This document shows, piece after piece, positions 26,847 to 36,189 of a stretch of 64,000 nucleotides of DNA. The translations under genes were made by a program, and so were the position numbers. A model generated the notes under the pieces. That model saw only the letters and a list, made by a program, of their open reading frames with translations. It ran no database searches and was not told the DNA's origin. Where the stretch lies: assembly GCA_016716265.1 (NCBI GenBank), contig JADJWQ010000001.1, positions 1,922,001-1,986,000 of the forward strand. The letters run 5' to 3'. Source of the DNA: Planctomycetota bacterium (GTDB lineage Bacteria > Planctomycetota > UBA1135 > UBA2386). How positions within the stretch are numbered: the first letter of the stretch is position 1; each line of letters starts with the position of its first letter.

Positions 26847-29800
26847 ATGCTCTGGGATCGACCCTGGCTACTGCTCCTGCTCGCGGCGCTGCCCGCGATC
26901 GTCTGGTCGACCGCGCGCGCGCGGAGCCCGCTCGGGCCCGCCCGGCGCGGCATCGTCGCCGTGCTGCAGGTGGTGGCGTGGGCGGCCCTGGTCGCGGCGC
27001 TCGCCGGGCCGTGGGTCGAGCGGGCGCCGGCCGTGCACCGCGCCGCGGTGGTCGTGCCCGCCGGGCGCGGTGCGCTCGCCGACACCGAGGCCGCGCGATC
27101 GCTGCGCGCGTGGCGGGACGCGACGCCGTTCGCGGAGCCGTTCGCCGTGCTGACCGCCGGCACCCGGCCACGGCTCGCGGTCCCCGGCACGCTCGCGCCG
27201 CCGGCCGCCGACGGCGCGCCCGACCTCGCGGCGGCGCTCGAGCAGGCCGCAGCGCTCATCCCGCCAGGTGCGCCGGGCGACATCGCGCTACTCGGCGAAG
27301 CCGGCGACGCGGGCGACCGGCCGCTCGGGCCGATCGCCGATGCGATCGCGTCGCGCGGCCTGCGCGTGCACTGGCGCGGTGCGCCGCACGCACCGGGCTT
27401 CGCGCGCGTGCTGCGCGTGCGACACCCGGCCGCGCTGCGCGTCGCGGAGCCGTTCCGCGTCGAGATCGAGGTCGCCGCGGAGCGGCCCTCGCCGGCGACG
27501 CTCGAGATCAGCGATGCGGACGGCGCGGTGCTCGGCCGCCAGCCGATCGCGGTGCGACCCGGCGTGTCGACGCACGTCGTCGAGGCGCGCGCGCCGACGC
27601 GCACCGGGCCCGTCGCCCTGCGCACGCGGCTGACGATCGACGGCTCGCTCGGCGCCGATCCACTGCGGCAGGAGGAGCGCACGGCGCTGCTGGTCGAAGG
27701 ACGCCTGCGCGTGCTGGCGTTGACCGACGCGCAGGCTGCCGCCTCGCTGAGCACCACGCTGGCCGAGCACGGGTTCGCGGTCGAGCAGGCGAGCGGCGGC
27801 GGGCTCGGCCCGAGCGAGGCGGCGCTCACGCGCGCCGACGTCGTGGTCGTCGACGACCTGCCGGCGAGCGCGTGGAGCGAGGAGTTCCAGCGCGCGGTGC
27901 GCGACGGCGTGCTGCACCACGGTCGCGGGCTGTTGCTGGCGGGCCGCGATGCGAACCTCGGCCCCGGCGGCTACGCCGACTCGCCGCTCGCCGACGTGCT
28001 GCCGGTCGAGTCGCCGCAGCGCGAGGAGCGCCGCGATCCGTCGGTCGCGCTGGTGCTGATCATCGACACCTCGGGCAGCATGGGCAACCGCATCGAACTC
28101 GCGAAGGAGGTCGCCCGGCTCGCGGTCCGCCGGCTGATGCCGCACGACAAGGCCGGCATCGTCGAGTTCTACGGCAGCAAGCGCTGGGCAGCGCCTCTGC
28201 AGCCGGCCTCGAACGTCATCGAGCTGCTGCGGGCACTCAATCGGCTGCAATCGGGCGGCGGCACGATCATCTACTCGGCACTCGAGGAGGCGTACTATGC
28301 GCTCCTCAACGTGCACACGCGCTTCAAGCACGTACTCGTGCTCACCGACGGCGGCGTCGAGTCGGGCCCGTTCGAAGCGCTGGCACGACGGATGGCCGAG
28401 GCCGGCATCAATCTGAACACGGTGCTGATCGGTCCGCAGGCGAACAGCCCGTTCCTGCTGAACCTCGCCCAATGGGGTCGCGGCCGGTTCTATGCGTGTC
28501 CGTCGCGCTTCCAGCTGCCGGACCTGCGCTTCAAGGAGCCGCAGACGACGCTGCTGCCCGCGGTGCGGGACGGCGAGTTCCCGCTGCTGCGCGGCATCGA
28601 CTCCGAGGCGACCCGCGCGCTCGAGGCCGACGGCGTCGACGGCGCCGTGCGCGGACTCGTCGACGCGCGCGCACGGCCGGGCGCCGAGGTGCTGCTCGAG
28701 ACGACCGACGGCAGCCGTCCGGTGCTCGCCGCCTGGGACCAGGGTGCGGGTCGCACGGCGGTGCTCGCCACCGATCTGCTCGGGCCGGCCACCGAGGGTC
28801 TGCACGACGCCGGCTGGGCCACGGCGGTCGCCGATCTGCTGCGCAGTCTCGCCAGCGGGCGCGATCCGCGCCGCGCGTCGCTCGACGTCGACGCGCGTCG
28901 CGACGCGCTGCGACTGCGCTACGCGGCGCCGGGTCGACCGAGCTTCCCCGCCCCGGAGTTCGTCGTGACCGACGCAGTCGGCGACGAGCTGCTGAGATCG
29001 AGCGCGATCCCCGATCTCGCCGACGGCTTCGTCGCCGAGCTCCCGTGGCCCGTGCCCGACGTGCCGCTGCGCATCGCGGTCGTCGAGCCGCTCGCCGGCG
29101 GTGCCGAGATCGCGACCGCTGCCGCGATGCGGCCGCTGCCGCGCGAGCTGCGCCGGCGCGATCGCTCGGCCGAGCTGGACGCGCTCGCCGCGCGCACCGG
29201 CGGCAGCGCCGCGGTCGACGGGCCGCTCCCCGCCGAGCCGCCGGCGACTCCCGCCGGTGCCCACGTGCCGCGGTCGCTCGCCGGCGTGCTGGCGCAGCTC
29301 GCGCTCGGCGCATTCCTGCTGTCGATCCTCGCGCGCCGCTGGCCGCTGCGGCGCGCGACCCGACCGCGGATGGCGCCGGCCGCCGCGTGGCTTCTGGTCG
29401 GCGTCGTCGGACTGGCATCGCCGTCCCGCGCGCAGCCGGAGCCGGCGACCACCGATCCGGTCACCGCGCGCATCGACGCCGAGCTGCTGCGCACCGGCGA
29501 CCTCGACGCGCTCGCCGAGGAGTGGCGCGACGGTACCTTGGAGCAGCGCGTCGCCGTGATGCGCGCGCGCGGCGATCTGCGCGGAGTGCTCGCGACGCTG
29601 AAGGACGCCGACGAGCCGACGCTCGAGCCGCTGCGCGTGCTCGCCAGCGAGGCGCTCGGTGAGCTCGAGCCGGCGCTCGCCGCCGTCGAACGCGAGCTCG
29701 CGAGCGAGGGCGACCCCGGGCAGCGCGTCGGCTGGCTGATCCGCGCGGCGGAGCTCGCCCACGCGCTGGGCCGCCCTGCGGAGGACGTCGACCGCCGGCT

Positions 29801-32800
29801 GCGCGAGGCGGCCGACGGCGCGCCCGCCGAGCTGCGCCGGGCGATCGGCCACGTCGCCGCGGGCCTCGGGCGCTTCGCGCTCGCGGTCGAGCTGCACGCG
29901 GACTTCGACGCGGGCGACGACCCCGGCCGGCGCCGCGAGCGCTCGCGCACCGCGATGCGCCGCGCGCTGTGGGCCGAGCGCGCCGGCGATGTCGAGGCCG
30001 CGCTCGCCGGCTGGCGGCTCGCCGCCGAGACCGCCGAGCAGGGCCGCGAAAGTGGTTTCGCGCTGTCCCGGCTGCTCGACGTCGCGGCGCGCAACGAGCG
30101 CCTCGGCGAGCTGGTCGACGGTTGGATCGCGCGGTTCGACTCGCTCGATCGCGAGACCCGCACGGCGCTGCTCGCGGCGCTGCGCGAGCTCGGCCGTGGC
30201 AACGAGGCGCTCGATCTGCTCGCGCGCCCGTCGGCGCGGGACGACGACGAGCTGCAGGGCGAGGCGCTCGGCATCGCGGTCGAGGCCGGCGCCGTGGAGC
30301 GCGCACTCGCCACCGCGCGCGAGCGGCTCGCCGCCGACCCGCACCAGCCGCGTCTGCGCATCGCGCTCGCGCTGCTGTTGACCGATCTGCGCCGCCGCGA
30401 CGAAGCGCGCGCCGTGCTGCTCGACGGCTACGCGGACGCGGCGCGCCGCGAGCTGCTACAGCTCGTCGATGCGACCTCCGAGCTCGGCGACGAGGACGCG
30501 TTCCAGAGCGGTCTCGAGACCTTGCGCGCTCGCGGCGGCGATGCCGACCGCGATCGGCTCGACGCGCTGCTGCTCGAGGTCGGCCACCTGCGCGCGCGCC
30601 AACGGCGCGACGCCGCCGTCCGGCTGCTGCTGGACGCGCGCGCGACGTTCGACACGCCGACCGCGAAGGTACGTCTCGGCGAGGCGCTCGAGAGCCTCGA
30701 CCGGCTGACCGAGGCGATCGAGCTGTACCGCGCGGCCTACGAGGCGACCCACACCGAGGATCTCGCGTTCCGCCTCGCGTGGCTCCTGTCGAGCTCGCGG
30801 GACGATGGCGAGCGCGAGGAGTCCGCCCGGCTGTTCCGCCACATCTGGCTCGAGGCCGGCAGCGCGGCGCGCCGCGTGCAGGCCGAGGAGCGCGTGCTCG
30901 ACCAGGCCGCGCGCGAGGGCCGGCTCGCCGATCTGGTGATCGAGCTCGAGCGCGCGCTCGCGGCGCCGGACACCGAGCACAGGGAGGCCAAGCGCGACGC
31001 GCTGGTCAAGATCTGGAGCCGCGCGCAGGACACCTTCGGTGCGCGGCAGGTGCTGCTCGACTGGGCGCGCGAGCATCCCGAGGACGAGATCGAGTGCTGG
31101 CAGCGCATCGCGCAGCTCCACCTCGAGAACCAGGAGTTCGTCGCGCACGAGAAGACGCTGCGACACCTGCTCGAGCTCGATCCCGAGCGCGAGCTCGACT
31201 ACCGCCAGCAGCTCGCGCTCGGCTTCCTCGAGCGCGGCCGGCCGGCCGAGGCCCGCGCCGTGATCCGCGAGCTGCTGGAGGGCGGCGGTGAGGCGGACGC
31301 GATCGCGTTCGAGTTCTCGGCCGGCATCATGTCGCTCGCGGGTCGCCACGAGGACGCCGCACGCCTGTACCGCCGCGCACTGGCCCGCCACCCCGACCGC
31401 ATCGAGACGCTGCTGCTGTGGGCGAACTCGATGGCCGCGCTCGACCGCCGCGAGCTCGCGATCGGGCGCTTCCTCGATCTGCTGCTCGACGAGTCGATCG
31501 CCGACGACCTGTTCCTGGTCGCGGTCGACGGGCTCCTGAACCTCGAGGCACCACCGCCCGCGCTGCGCTTCGCCGAGCGCGCGCTCGAGCGCCGCGTCGC
31601 CGGGCGCCCCGACAAGATCTACCTCTACCGCGGTCTGCAGGACGTGCTCGAAGCGCTCGGTGACGACGACGCTCGTCTGCTGAGCCTCGACGAGACGCTG
31701 GTCGTCGCCGGTCTACAGCGCACTGCCTGGCTGCGCGAGCTGATGGACGAGTCCGCGCGCCGCCGCGACACGACGGGTTACCTGAAGCACGCGCTGGCGC
31801 TGTTGCGCAGCGGCGACGAGGTGCCGCCCGAGGTGTTCCTCGAGATCGGCGAGGTGCGGCTCGGCGCCGGCGACCTGCGCGGTGCCGAGGGCGCCTTCGA
31901 ACGCGCGCGACTCGCGCCGGACTTCGCGGCGATCGAGCGACGCATCGCGGAGCTGTACGAGACGAAGAACCGGCTCGCCGACGCCGAGCGCGTGCGCCGC
32001 CGCATCCTGCGCCGCGACCCCACCAACCCGGCGGCGATCCTCGGGGTCGCGCGCATCGTCGAGCTGCGCGGAGCGCGCGGCGAGGCGCTGCCCGCCTACC
32101 GCGACGCCGCGCTGATGCTGCTCGACGGCCTGGACCTCGGTGCGACCACCGCCGAAGCGCCGCGACCCGGTACGCAGCTCAATCGCAACGACGAGGGACC
32201 GGGCTGGGAGGACGCGTTCGACGGCGCGCTGCGCTGCGCCGAGACGACGGGTGATCTCGCGCCGTTGCGCACGCGGCTGGTCGCGCTCGTCACGAGCGCC
32301 GACCCGGCCGCGACCGATGCACAGAAGCGACTCGGGCTCGTCGACCGGCTCGGCGCGCTCGCACTCGCGTTCGGCGACGAGGCCGGCGTCGCGCAGGTCG
32401 CGGAGCTCGAGGACCTGATCCTGCGCGGGGCACCCGAAGACGCGAAGCTGCGCAATGCGATCGTCGATGCTCGACTCGCGCGCGGCGATCTCGACGCGGC
32501 GAGGCAGGTTCTCGACGCGCTGCCCGACAGCGAGGCAAAGGCCGCCCGGCGCCAGCTCGCACTGCTCGAGGGGCGCCCCGAAGACGTGGTCGCGTCCCTG
32601 CGCGAGGCCCCCGTCAAGGAGCTGCTCGTGCCGCTGCGCGACCTGGTCGCGACCGGCCATGCGGAGCTCGCCCGACCGCTGCTCGATCGCATCGAGTCGG
32701 CGGCCACCGCGGAGGAGGACGGTGCCGCACGGGTGCTCGCGCTCGCACGCGGGTTGTTCGGGATCAGCCACGACGATTCCGCGGAGCGGGAGGCTGCGTT

Positions 32801-35093
32801 GCGCGACGCGCTCGTCGACGACTCGGGCAATCTGCGCGCGCGCGTGGGCAGGATCGCAAACGCGCTGCGGCAGCTACCCGACGTCGACGAGCAGCGTGCC
32901 CGCGACGTGCTGGCCGCATTGATCCCCGCGGTCGTCGCGGAAGGCGAGGCGCAGTCGGCGTACACGCTGCTCAATGCGGCGCTCGGCGTCGTCGACGGCG
33001 AGACCCTCGCTCCGCTCGTGCCTATCGCGATGAAGGGCGTGACGCGCAGCTACTCGTTCTCGTCGTACTCGCGCTTCCTCGAGCTGCTGCCCGTTCCGGA
33101 CGCCGTCGCGCTCGCCGAGGACACGCTGAAGGCGTTCCCCGAAGCCGAGATCCGCAGCGTGCTGCTGCGCTCGCTCGCCGGGAACGAGCTGCCGCGCGCC
33201 TTGCAGACTCCGCTGATCGAAGATCTCCGGCTGCGCGACCTGCAGCCGGCCGACACGATCTGGATGGTCCGTCTCGTCAAGGACGCCGACCTCGAACCGG
33301 ACGCGGCGGCGTCCTTGGTCCGGATCCTGAAGCGCGACCGGCCGCGCGCACCCGAGACCGGGCTGCTCGAGGCCCGCTTCGCCGCCGCCGATTCCGAGGC
33401 GCGCCGCACGGCGCTGCTGGGAGCGGCCGAGCTCGTGCGCAACGACGACCAGCCCGACTACGGTGTGATGCAGGCCCTCGAGATGATCGCCGAGCTCGCC
33501 GACGGGCCGGTGCGCACCGCGCTGCTCGGCGCACCCGTGCGCGACCGCACGGCCGACCTGCTGCTGCGCGCCGAGCTCCTGCGCCGCGACGGGCGCCGTG
33601 ACGAGGCCGCCGACGTGCTGGCCGGCGCATGCCGGCGCCAACCGGACAACCTGTCGCTCCAGAACCGCGCCCGGCCGCTGCTGCTCGAGGCCGGCAGGCG
33701 CCGCGAGGCGATCGAGCTGTTCCTGCAATGGGCGGCCCAGGCCCAGACGGTCTACCCCTACCAGGCCACGCAGATCGCGCGGCTGTTGGTCGAGGAAGGC
33801 CGCGCGGTCGAAGCGGTCGAGCTGCTCGAGCGCAGCGAGGATCCACGCGGGACGGCTCTGCTCGATCGCTTGCGCGCGATCGTCGCGATCGACGACCCCG
33901 CAGTGCGCGCTCCGAAGGCCCGCGCCTGGCTGCTCGCGGCGCAGAGCGCGACGCGCTCGGCACGGCGCGCGGGAGTCATCATGCTCGGCGGGATGGAGCG
34001 GGAGTCGCACCACACTCCCGGCGACGTGCTCGCTCCGCCCTCGGTGCCGACCGCCGCCCCAGCGACACCGGCCGACGCCGAGGAGGCGGGCGATCTGCTC
34101 GCCTTCCTGCCCGAGGGCTGCGCGATCGCCGAGGCGTTGCTGCGCGCGACACCGATCGAGCAGCGCGACCGCGATCCGGCGCTCTACCGCGGCGTGGTCG
34201 GCGGCGCGCTGCGCACCGGAGAGATCGACGCGCTGCTCGCCGACGCCCGCCGCGCGTTGGCGACGCGCCCGTGCGACGCCGAGGCCCTACGGATCCTGAC
34301 GGCGGCCGCGCAGCTCGGACTGGCCGTCGATGTCGCGGAGCTACGGCGAGCGCTGACGCGGCGCACGCTGGCGACCGGCGCCGACGTCCAACTCCTGCTC
34401 GATGCCATTCCGACCGCGGCCGCGGCGGGGCTCGACGCACTGCGCGACGGGCTGCTCGCCACGGTGTTGAGCGACCGCGACCGGCTCGGCAACTACCAGC
34501 TCCGCGATCGCATCGGCGCGACGCTCGGGCTCGCGGCCCGCTCGCGTCCCGACCTGCTGCTGCGCCTCGTGCCGAACGGCTCGGCGAACGCGTGGCTCGA
34601 TGGCGATCTGCTGACCGCGCTCGTCCCGGATGCGCCCGACGCCGCCGCGGTGCTGGAACGGTTCCGGGCCGTCGGCCGGCAGCTCGAGCAGCCCGGCACT
34701 CAGCATTGGGCGATGCGGATGGCATTGCCGTGGTGTGGATTGTGCCTGCGCGCGGGGCGAGTCGACGATGCGATCGCTGCGCTCGCCGTCGACGATCCGC
34801 AGGTCGAGCTGGGCGACCGCTTCCCGGCCCAGGCGCTCGCGGCCGCCATTCCCGCGCTGTCGAGCTGGTCGGATCCGGGCGACGCCGAGGCGGCCGCCGC
34901 CGCGCTGCTCGACGCGCTCGATGCGGCCCGCGCACCGGGCCGGCGGAGCCTGCTGTTCCGGCTGACGGCGCTGCTGGCGATCCGCCTGGACACCTCGAAC
35001 GCAACCGACGCCGCCGCCAGCCTGCGCGCCGCCCTCGCGACCCGGTCCGACGGCAGCGCCGAGCAACGCGCATGGCTCGAGGCGACCGGGTGA
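26847..35093 (+). CDS. Giant membrane protein: VWA/amidotransferase-like part fused to TPR array
   Basis: 2,748 residues. The ATG at 26847 places two membrane helices first (WLLLLLAALPAIVW; GIVAVLQVVAWAALVAALAG). A class-I-amidotransferase-like segment (~330-388; RADVVVVDDLPASAW, GPGGYADSPLADVLPVE) precedes a von Willebrand A domain (~395-560) with an intact MIDAS start DTSGSMG and VLVLTDGGVESG. A further helix lies near 805-825 (LAQLALGAFLLSILAR). Then MAPAAAWLLVGVVGLASPSR, like a signal peptide, starts a ~1,880-residue alpha-helical region of TPR-type repeats to the end. The first ~860 residues match the size and order of known stand-alone VWA membrane proteins, so the TPR part looks fused on. 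It probably works as an envelope scaffold; this is inference. Confidence 0.88.
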   Translation: MLWDRPWLLLLLAALPAIVWSTARARSPLGPARRGIVAVLQVVAWAALVAALAGPWVERAPAVHRAAVVVPAGRGALADTEAARSLRAWRDATPFAEPFAVLTAGTRPRLAVPGTLAPPAADGAPDLAAALEQAAALIPPGAPGDIALLGEAGDAGDRPLGPIADAIASRGLRVHWRGAPHAPGFARVLRVRHPAALRVAEPFRVEIEVAAERPSPATLEISDADGAVLGRQPIAVRPGVSTHVVEARAPTRTGPVALRTRLTIDGSLGADPLRQEERTALLVEGRLRVLALTDAQAAASLSTTLAEHGFAVEQASGGGLGPSEAALTRADVVVVDDLPASAWSEEFQRAVRDGVLHHGRGLLLAGRDANLGPGGYADSPLADVLPVESPQREERRDPSVALVLIIDTSGSMGNRIELAKEVARLAVRRLMPHDKAGIVEFYGSKRWAAPLQPASNVIELLRALNRLQSGGGTIIYSALEEAYYALLNVHTRFKHVLVLTDGGVESGPFEALARRMAEAGINLNTVLIGPQANSPFLLNLAQWGRGRFYACPSRFQLPDLRFKEPQTTLLPAVRDGEFPLLRGIDSEATRALEADGVDGAVRGLVDARARPGAEVLLETTDGSRPVLAAWDQGAGRTAVLATDLLGPATEGLHDAGWATAVADLLRSLASGRDPRRASLDVDARRDALRLRYAAPGRPSFPAPEFVVTDAVGDELLRSSAIPDLADGFVAELPWPVPDVPLRIAVVEPLAGGAEIATAAAMRPLPRELRRRDRSAELDALAARTGGSAAVDGPLPAEPPATPAGAHVPRSLAGVLAQLALGAFLLSILARRWPLRRATRPRMAPAAAWLLVGVVGLASPSRAQPEPATTDPVTARIDAELLRTGDLDALAEEWRDGTLEQRVAVMRARGDLRGVLATLKDADEPTLEPLRVLASEALGELEPALAAVERELASEGDPGQRVGWLIRAAELAHALGRPAEDVDRRLREAADGAPAELRRAIGHVAAGLGRFALAVELHADFDAGDDPGRRRERSRTAMRRALWAERAGDVEAALAGWRLAAETAEQGRESGFALSRLLDVAARNERLGELVDGWIARFDSLDRETRTALLAALRELGRGNEALDLLARPSARDDDELQGEALGIAVEAGAVERALATARERLAADPHQPRLRIALALLLTDLRRRDEARAVLLDGYADAARRELLQLVDATSELGDEDAFQSGLETLRARGGDADRDRLDALLLEVGHLRARQRRDAAVRLLLDARATFDTPTAKVRLGEALESLDRLTEAIELYRAAYEATHTEDLAFRLAWLLSSSRDDGEREESARLFRHIWLEAGSAARRVQAEERVLDQAAREGRLADLVIELERALAAPDTEHREAKRDALVKIWSRAQDTFGARQVLLDWAREHPEDEIECWQRIAQLHLENQEFVAHEKTLRHLLELDPERELDYRQQLALGFLERGRPAEARAVIRELLEGGGEADAIAFEFSAGIMSLAGRHEDAARLYRRALARHPDRIETLLLWANSMAALDRRELAIGRFLDLLLDESIADDLFLVAVDGLLNLEAPPPALRFAERALERRVAGRPDKIYLYRGLQDVLEALGDDDARLLSLDETLVVAGLQRTAWLRELMDESARRRDTTGYLKHALALLRSGDEVPPEVFLEIGEVRLGAGDLRGAEGAFERARLAPDFAAIERRIAELYETKNRLADAERVRRRILRRDPTNPAAILGVARIVELRGARGEALPAYRDAALMLLDGLDLGATTAEAPRPGTQLNRNDEGPGWEDAFDGALRCAETTGDLAPLRTRLVALVTSADPAATDAQKRLGLVDRLGALALAFGDEAGVAQVAELEDLILRGAPEDAKLRNAIVDARLARGDLDAARQVLDALPDSEAKAARRQLALLEGRPEDVVASLREAPVKELLVPLRDLVATGHAELARPLLDRIESAATAEEDGAARVLALARGLFGISHDDSAEREAALRDALVDDSGNLRARVGRIANALRQLPDVDEQRARDVLAALIPAVVAEGEAQSAYTLLNAALGVVDGETLAPLVPIAMKGVTRSYSFSSYSRFLELLPVPDAVALAEDTLKAFPEAEIRSVLLRSLAGNELPRALQTPLIEDLRLRDLQPADTIWMVRLVKDADLEPDAAASLVRILKRDRPRAPETGLLEARFAAADSEARRTALLGAAELVRNDDQPDYGVMQALEMIAELADGPVRTALLGAPVRDRTADLLLRAELLRRDGRRDEAADVLAGACRRQPDNLSLQNRARPLLLEAGRRREAIELFLQWAAQAQTVYPYQATQIARLLVEEGRAVEAVELLERSEDPRGTALLDRLRAIVAIDDPAVRAPKARAWLLAAQSATRSARRAGVIMLGGMERESHHTPGDVLAPPSVPTAAPATPADAEEAGDLLAFLPEGCAIAEALLRATPIEQRDRDPALYRGVVGGALRTGEIDALLADARRALATRPCDAEALRILTAAAQLGLAVDVAELRRALTRRTLATGADVQLLLDAIPTAAAAGLDALRDGLLATVLSDRDRLGNYQLRDRIGATLGLAARSRPDLLLRLVPNGSANAWLDGDLLTALVPDAPDAAAVLERFRAVGRQLEQPGTQHWAMRMALPWCGLCLRAGRVDDAIAALAVDDPQVELGDRFPAQALAAAIPALSSWSDPGDAEAAAAALLDALDAARAPGRRSLLFRLTALLAIRLDTSNATDAAASLRAALATRSDGSAEQRAWLEATG

Positions 35094-35119
35094 GCGCCGC
35101 GGCAGGCGGCGGCGCTCAC
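35090..35119. terminator. Bidirectional terminator hairpin covering two stop codons
   Basis: A perfect 11-bp inverted repeat (GTGAGCGCCGC at 35090-35100, GCGGCGCTCAC at 35109-35119) with an 8-base loop lies between two convergent genes. It includes the stop codon of the giant VWA/TPR gene (35091-35093) and that of the RbfA-like gene (35116-35118). Its strength and location suggest termination in both directions. No T-run follows, as is common in GC-rich genomes. Confidence 0.7.
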
Positions 35120-35541
35120 GAGTCGAACGGGTCGTAGCCCCAGTCCGACTCGTCGTCGTCGGCGTCGTCGCCCTCGGGCATCGCGTCCGGATCGAGGATC
35201 AGCCAGAACGACAGCTCCGGCAGCGCGCGGCGCGTGACGTCCTCGGCGATGTGGCGGACGATCGTGCTGCGGAACGACTCCAGCCGTGCGAGCACTTCGG
35301 CCTTCGGCGTCTCCTGCGTGGCGCCGTGCACCATCAGCGTCACGACCATCCGACTGCCGCTGGCCGTCGGCTGCACGCCCTCGACGGTCATGCTCTGCAG
35401 CAGCTCGTCCTGGCTCTCGGCAGCCAACGTCTGCTCGATGGAACGCCCGATCTGCGCAGCGAGCTGCGCGAGCTTGCGCTCCCGGTGCCCGGCCGGTCGC
35501 GGGCCGGCGCCACTGCGACGCGGCCTACGGCGAGCGGCCAT
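35116..35541 (-). CDS. rbfA: Ribosome-binding factor A-like protein
   Basis: 141 residues. The order of elements matches RbfA, a KH-like 30S maturation factor: an N-terminal basic helix (HRERKLAQLAAQIGRSIEQT), the strand SMTVEGVQPTASGSRMVVTL in place of the family T-V-V-S-D strand, a helix (LARLESFRSTIVRHIAEDV), and RRALPELSFWLILDP, like the RbfA ending R-xPEL-F. The acidic tail (DDADDDESDWGYD) is typical of many RbfA proteins. The gene is not in the usual nusA-infB-truB setting. It overlaps the upstream lipoprotein gene by 17 bases. Similarity is at the level of pattern, so the symbol is provisional. Confidence 0.62.
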   Translation of the reverse strand: MAARRRPRRSGAGPRPAGHRERKLAQLAAQIGRSIEQTLAAESQDELLQSMTVEGVQPTASGSRMVVTLMVHGATQETPKAEVLARLESFRSTIVRHIAEDVTRRALPELSFWLILDPDAMPEGDDADDDESDWGYDPFDS

Positions 35542-36013
35542 CGGCGTCCTCCTCCGGCGCGGTCGCGTCGACCGCCGGTTCGCGCACCGGTCGCCCCGCA
35601 GGCGGAGTGTCCCGCGGCTCGTCGACCCACGCGCGGTGGAACACGTAGTCGGCCATGTCGAGTGGCGCACCGACGACGAAGTGGCCAGCGCCCGCGCCGA
35701 GCGCGACCGGCGCGAACAGGAACTCCTCGCGCGATGCGCCGAGGCTGTCGTCGGAGAGCGCGGCGATCGGCCACGTGATCGGCAGCGCGGCGATCGACAC
35801 CACGGCGCCGAGCGCGCCACCGATCCACGCACCGACGCGCGCCGGCGCGCGCACCCAGCCGGGTCGGGTACCGCCCGGCGATGGACACTGGTCGGTGAGC
35901 TCCGCGACGGTGCCCGGCAGCGAGCAACCGTCCAGCGACGCGGCGCCGACCAGCAGCAGAACGGCGAGCACGGGCGCCGGGCGACCCCTGGTGAGCGGGG
36001 ACTGACTCGTCAT
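35525..36013 (-). CDS. Predicted lipoprotein
   Basis: 162 residues with a lipoprotein signal: hydrophobic stretch PVLAVLLLVGAASLDGC with the lipobox cysteine at 30. A glycine/alanine-rich hydrophobic segment follows (VGAWIGGALGAVVSIAALPI), then a motif-like end FLFAPVALGAGAGHFVVGAP and YVFHRAWVDEP. I do not recognise a family, although similar small lipoproteins occur in planctomycetes. It is first in a two-gene unit, overlapping the RbfA-like gene by 17 bases, so the two are probably co-translated. It is divergent from the UDP-glucose dehydrogenase gene (176 bp between starts). Confidence 0.75.
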   Translation of the reverse strand: MTSQSPLTRGRPAPVLAVLLLVGAASLDGCSLPGTVAELTDQCPSPGGTRPGWVRAPARVGAWIGGALGAVVSIAALPITWPIAALSDDSLGASREEFLFAPVALGAGAGHFVVGAPLDMADYVFHRAWVDEPRDTPPAGRPVREPAVDATAPEEDADGRSP

Positions 36014-36189
36014 GGCGCCATCCTACCGGCCCATCCGAGCGTGCCAGCGCCGGCCGGCGCGGGAAAGTTTGGCGCGCGCAGGCCACCTCGCTACGGTATT
36101 CGCCCCGTCCTTTCCGATCCCGTCAGCAGACGCTCACCACGCCGGCGACGGTCCGCCCGTGGCGCGTCCTCCGTGCGCAGCCAACCACC

